From assembly GCA_026400105.1 (NCBI GenBank), contig JAPLPQ010000051.1, forward strand, positions 1-36,746: DNA of 36,746 nt, given 5' to 3'. Both the position numbers and the translations under genes were made by a program. Within the stretch, counting starts at the first letter, position 1. Each line of letters begins with the position of its first letter. Shown here in pieces: positions 34,867 through 36,746 of this stretch. A model generated the notes under the pieces. It was not told where the DNA came from and did no database searches. It saw only the letters and a list, made by a program, of their open reading frames with translations. The stretch comes from Burkholderiales bacterium (GTDB taxonomy: Bacteria; Pseudomonadota; Gammaproteobacteria; Burkholderiales; Burkholderiaceae_C).

Positions 34867-35263
34867 CTACCCAGTAGTCATCCAGTCCGCCGGATACGGC
34901 TGCAAGAACTCGGCAGTACGCTCCAGCGGCGCATACAGCCAGTCGTGGTATCGATCGTCTTGCAGGATCACCACCATGCGCTTCTCGTCCTGTGGTTTGT
35001 GGAACTGGTTCATCAGCGGATGCTCGTCAGCATTGATGGTCAGCATGCTGTAGCTGCGCACGATGCTGCCGTCGAGCGAACGCCAGCCGGTCCATATGCC
35101 TGCCAATCCCATCGGCTTACCGTCGGCGCGCGTGATCCGCGTCGGTACCGCCTTGCCACTGCGCCAGTTCAGTTCATAGAAGGCATCGACCGGGATGATG
35201 CAGCGCCGCCCCAGACGCCAACGTCGCGACAGTTGGGCTTCTGGGCCACGGTCTCGCTTCGCG
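34867..35263 (-). pseudogene. SRAP (YedK/HMCES) family remnant, truncated and frameshifted
   Basis: C-terminal part of an SOS-response-associated peptidase, the family that crosslinks to abasic sites in single-stranded DNA. In one frame RRCIIPVDAFYEL, then RITRADGKPMGLAGIW, then YSMLTINAD and QDDRYHDWLYAPL up to the stop at 34867 match the family. Further upstream, SRSETVAQKPN, the expected preceding motif, is in a different frame; a one-base loss near 35218-35225 explains this. The N-terminus, with the catalytic Cys2, is missing: similarity ends at about 35263, where the IS element begins. The remnant is therefore inactive. Confidence 0.85.
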
Positions 35264-35268
35264 AATGA

Positions 35269-35281
35269 AAGGGACTTCCCC
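35269..35281 (+). repeat. Left subterminal inverted repeat of the IS element
   Basis: AAGGGACTTCCCC. The same sequence, continued as GACTTCCCCGTCTC (35273-35286), is also complementary at 13 of 14 positions to GAGAGGGGGAAGTC (35369-35382) just before the transposase ATG. Confidence 0.7.
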
Positions 35282-35382
35282 GTCTCTGGTGACCGCGCCC
35301 CTTGCGGCTTGCGGTTTACGGCAACAAAGTGCCACGATGGAGAGGTTCAACTGTTCATCAACTCACCTGAGAGGGGGAAGTC

Positions 35383-36399
35383 ATGGCAATCGTAACCATC
35401 GGGATCGATCTTGCAAAAAATGTTTTTGCAGTGCACGGGGTCAACGAGGCCGGCAAGCCTGTGTTGGTCAAGCCCACGGTTGCCCGCAACAAGCTGCTGG
35501 AGTTGATCGCGTCGCTGCCACCCTGCACCATTGGCATGGAAGCATGTTCAGGCGCCCACCACTGGGCACGTCTGTTCATGACCCATGGCCACACGGTTCG
35601 CCTCATGGCCCCCAAGTTCGTGGCGCCTTACCGGTTGTCAGGCAAGCAAGGCAAGAACGACGCAGCGGACGCCGTGGCCATCTGTGAGGCCGTGCAGCGA
35701 CCCCACATGCGATTTGTGCCCATCAAGACGGTAGAGCAGCAAGGTCAACTCTGCATCCACCGGGTGCGCCAAGGGTTCATTGAACAGCGCACCGCCACGA
35801 TCAACCGCATCCGAGGCCTGCTGTCGGAATTTGGCATCGTGCTGCCGCTCAAGGCCGCCACCATCCGACGGGAGGCCATGGCTCACTTGGAAGATTTGCC
35901 AGGGTGGGCCAACACCGTCATTGGGGATCTGCTCAGCGAAGTGAGCCATCTGGATGAGCGTGTTGAGCAATACGACCAACACATTGAACAGATTGCCAGA
36001 GAGGACACCAGAACCCAGCAACTCATGCGTTTGCCAGGAGTGGGTCCCACCACGGCCACCGCCATACTGGCCATGATTGGCAATGGCCACGAGTTCAAGT
36101 GTGGCCGGCAGTTCGCCGCCTGGCTGGGTTTGGTGCCTGGCCAGTACAGCTCCGGTGGCAAGGCACGCCTTGGGCACATCACCAAAGCGGGGGATGCCTA
36201 CATGCGCTCTTTGCTGGTGTTGGGCGCCCGCGCGGTTCTGAATGCGGCTAAGAACAAAAGCGACAGCACCAGCCGGTGGGCTGTTGCCCTCGCTGAGCGA
36301 CGTGGCTACTGGCGTGCGATCGTGGCCATTGCCGCGAAGAACGCCCGCATGGCCTGGGCATCGCTGACCCTTGGGGAGCGCTTTGCCATGCCTGCCTGA
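35383..36399 (+). CDS. IS110-family transposase (IS1111 group)
   Basis: 338-residue DEDD recombinase. The RuvC-like N-terminal domain has Asp9 (GIDLAKN), Glu53 (GMEACSG), Asp93 and Asp96 (KNDAADAVAI). The middle region is a coiled coil. The C-terminal Transposase_20 domain has LPGVGPTTATAILAMIG (217-233) and the conserved Ser pair in YSSGGKARLGHITKAGD (Ser256/257), the proposed nucleophile of the family. All expected catalytic residues are present and the frame is intact. AGGGGGA five bases before the ATG is a strong ribosome-binding site. Members of this family are guided by an RNA made from a non-coding end of the element. Confidence 0.96.
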   Translation: MAIVTIGIDLAKNVFAVHGVNEAGKPVLVKPTVARNKLLELIASLPPCTIGMEACSGAHHWARLFMTHGHTVRLMAPKFVAPYRLSGKQGKNDAADAVAICEAVQRPHMRFVPIKTVEQQGQLCIHRVRQGFIEQRTATINRIRGLLSEFGIVLPLKAATIRREAMAHLEDLPGWANTVIGDLLSEVSHLDERVEQYDQHIEQIAREDTRTQQLMRLPGVGPTTATAILAMIGNGHEFKCGRQFAAWLGLVPGQYSSGGKARLGHITKAGDAYMRSLLVLGARAVLNAAKNKSDSTSRWAVALAERRGYWRAIVAIAAKNARMAWASLTLGERFAMPA

Positions 36400-36439
36400 G
36401 GCCATGCAGCATACTGCGCAAATGAATTGATTTCTACCG

Positions 36440-36730
36440 CCGCTTGACGGCTTGCAGCGATGAAGCAAGGTTGGACCTGCGCGGGGTGTTCCTGAATAAA
36501 GCACGAAGGTGGTTAGCACCATCCTTGATTAGCGAACGAGGCCCCCGCGTGCGTCTTTCATCTGGGTCCGCAGCACTTGAGCTGCATCAATGACCGTTTG
36601 TAGTACAGCCAGTCCGCACCTTGTGTTCAAAGTCTCTGCCAGAGCCGCCGGTCGCGTCCGCAACTGCCAAATACGTTCCGTGGTGACTTGCTGCGCAAGC
36701 CGCCACGGTCAGGTGCTGCTTGACTTGTGG
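36440..36730 (+). ncRNA. Candidate IS1111-group guide (bridge/seek) RNA region
   Basis: The 347-nt stretch after the transposase has no coding frame but several stems: AAGG(T)GGT-TAGC-ACCA(T)CCTT (about 36503-36524), GCAGC-ACTTGA-GCTGC (about 36573-36588), and CCGTGG-TGA-CTTGC-TGC-GCAAG-CCG-CCACGG (36678-36708), a stem with an internal loop. In IS1111-group elements the RNA that recognises target and donor DNA is encoded in this 3' region, and its guide segments sit in internal loops of such stems. Exact ends and guide bases cannot be read by eye. Confidence 0.5.
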
Positions 36731-36740
36731 GGAAGCCCTT
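36729..36740 (-). repeat. Right subterminal inverted repeat of the IS element
   Basis: GGGGAAGCCCTT, which in reverse complement reads AAGGGCTTCCCC and matches the left copy AAGGGACTTCCCC apart from one missing A. Confidence 0.7.
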
Positions 36741-36746
36741 GTAGTG

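Larger units (their letters stand above)
35264..36746 (+). mobile_element. IS110-family (IS1111-group) insertion sequence
   Basis: Bases are visibly less GC-rich than the surrounding genes. The left end is placed where SRAP similarity stops (about 35263). Near the left end AAGGGACTTCCCC (about 35269-35281) is matched in inverted form near the right end by GGGGAAGCCCTT (36729-36740), a subterminal inverted repeat with a one-base gap, as in the IS1111 group. The element has 119 nt before and 347 nt after the transposase gene. No target duplication can be checked because the window ends at or just past the right end. Confidence 0.8.

Noticed and set aside
35638-36522. Long open frame antisense to the transposase
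   Set aside because: It mirrors the real frame on the opposite strand; no domain or start signal.

Overview
The window looks like a chromosomal segment of a GC-rich betaproteobacterium, most likely of the order Burkholderiales. The reasons are the uniformly high G+C, the chain zapB-like/zapA/6S RNA, a bluB-containing B12 operon, yejABEF next to fabI, a YjcH/ActP acetate permease pair, and the DUF2788, DUF2189, SWIB and wing-type amino acid decarboxylase genes. The genus cannot be fixed from the sequence alone. No phage genes, CRISPR array or replication origin were seen.

Layout: (1) 1-2460 holds the 5' end of a probable MFS gene, a long bidirectional terminator, and the yjcH-actP acetate-uptake pair; actP is frameshifted at a run of six G/C. 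(2) 2463-16930 is one minus-strand, 14-gene B12 operon, btuB-cobB-cobU-btuF-btuC-btuD-cobO-bluB-cbiB-cobD-cobQ-cobT-cobS-cobC. It lies behind a clear cobalamin riboswitch and most genes overlap by 4-8 nt. Import (BtuB outer membrane, BtuF periplasm, BtuCD inner membrane), a,c-diamidation, adenosylation, the remaining amidations, aminopropanol linker synthesis, lower-ligand (DMB) synthesis and nucleotide-loop assembly are all here. Corrin-ring construction and cobalt insertion genes are not. (3) 16986-18370 holds a divergent zapB-like/zapA pair, the 6S RNA gene with a well-spaced promoter, and a small SWIB-domain gene with a strong terminator. (4) 18413-20749 holds a divergent MFS exporter/D-2-hydroxyacid dehydrogenase pair with a palindrome at the start codon. 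(5) 20779-29445 is a second long minus-strand run: yejA-yejB-yejE-yejF (oligopeptide/microcin C type ABC importer), DUF2189, DUF2788 and an orphan GspE/PilB-family ATPase. (6) 29483-34706 holds fabI, ydcH with an Orn/Lys/Arg decarboxylase, an nfeD/SPFH membrane pair and tRNA-Ser(GGA). (7) 34707-36746 is the only accessory stretch: a 5'-truncated, frameshifted SRAP (YedK/HMCES) gene cut by an IS110-family (IS1111-group) element whose right end coincides with the end of the window.

The strongest leads are the IS element (a structured 3' non-coding region expected to encode its guide RNA, and a 13/14 inverted repeat that could hide the transposase ribosome-binding site in read-through transcripts), the overlapping hairpins in the riboswitch expression platform, the poly-G frameshift in actP, and several first genes with a -10-like hexamer exactly six bases before the ATG and no Shine-Dalgarno, which suggests leaderless mRNAs. 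I did not find a wholly new multi-gene system.
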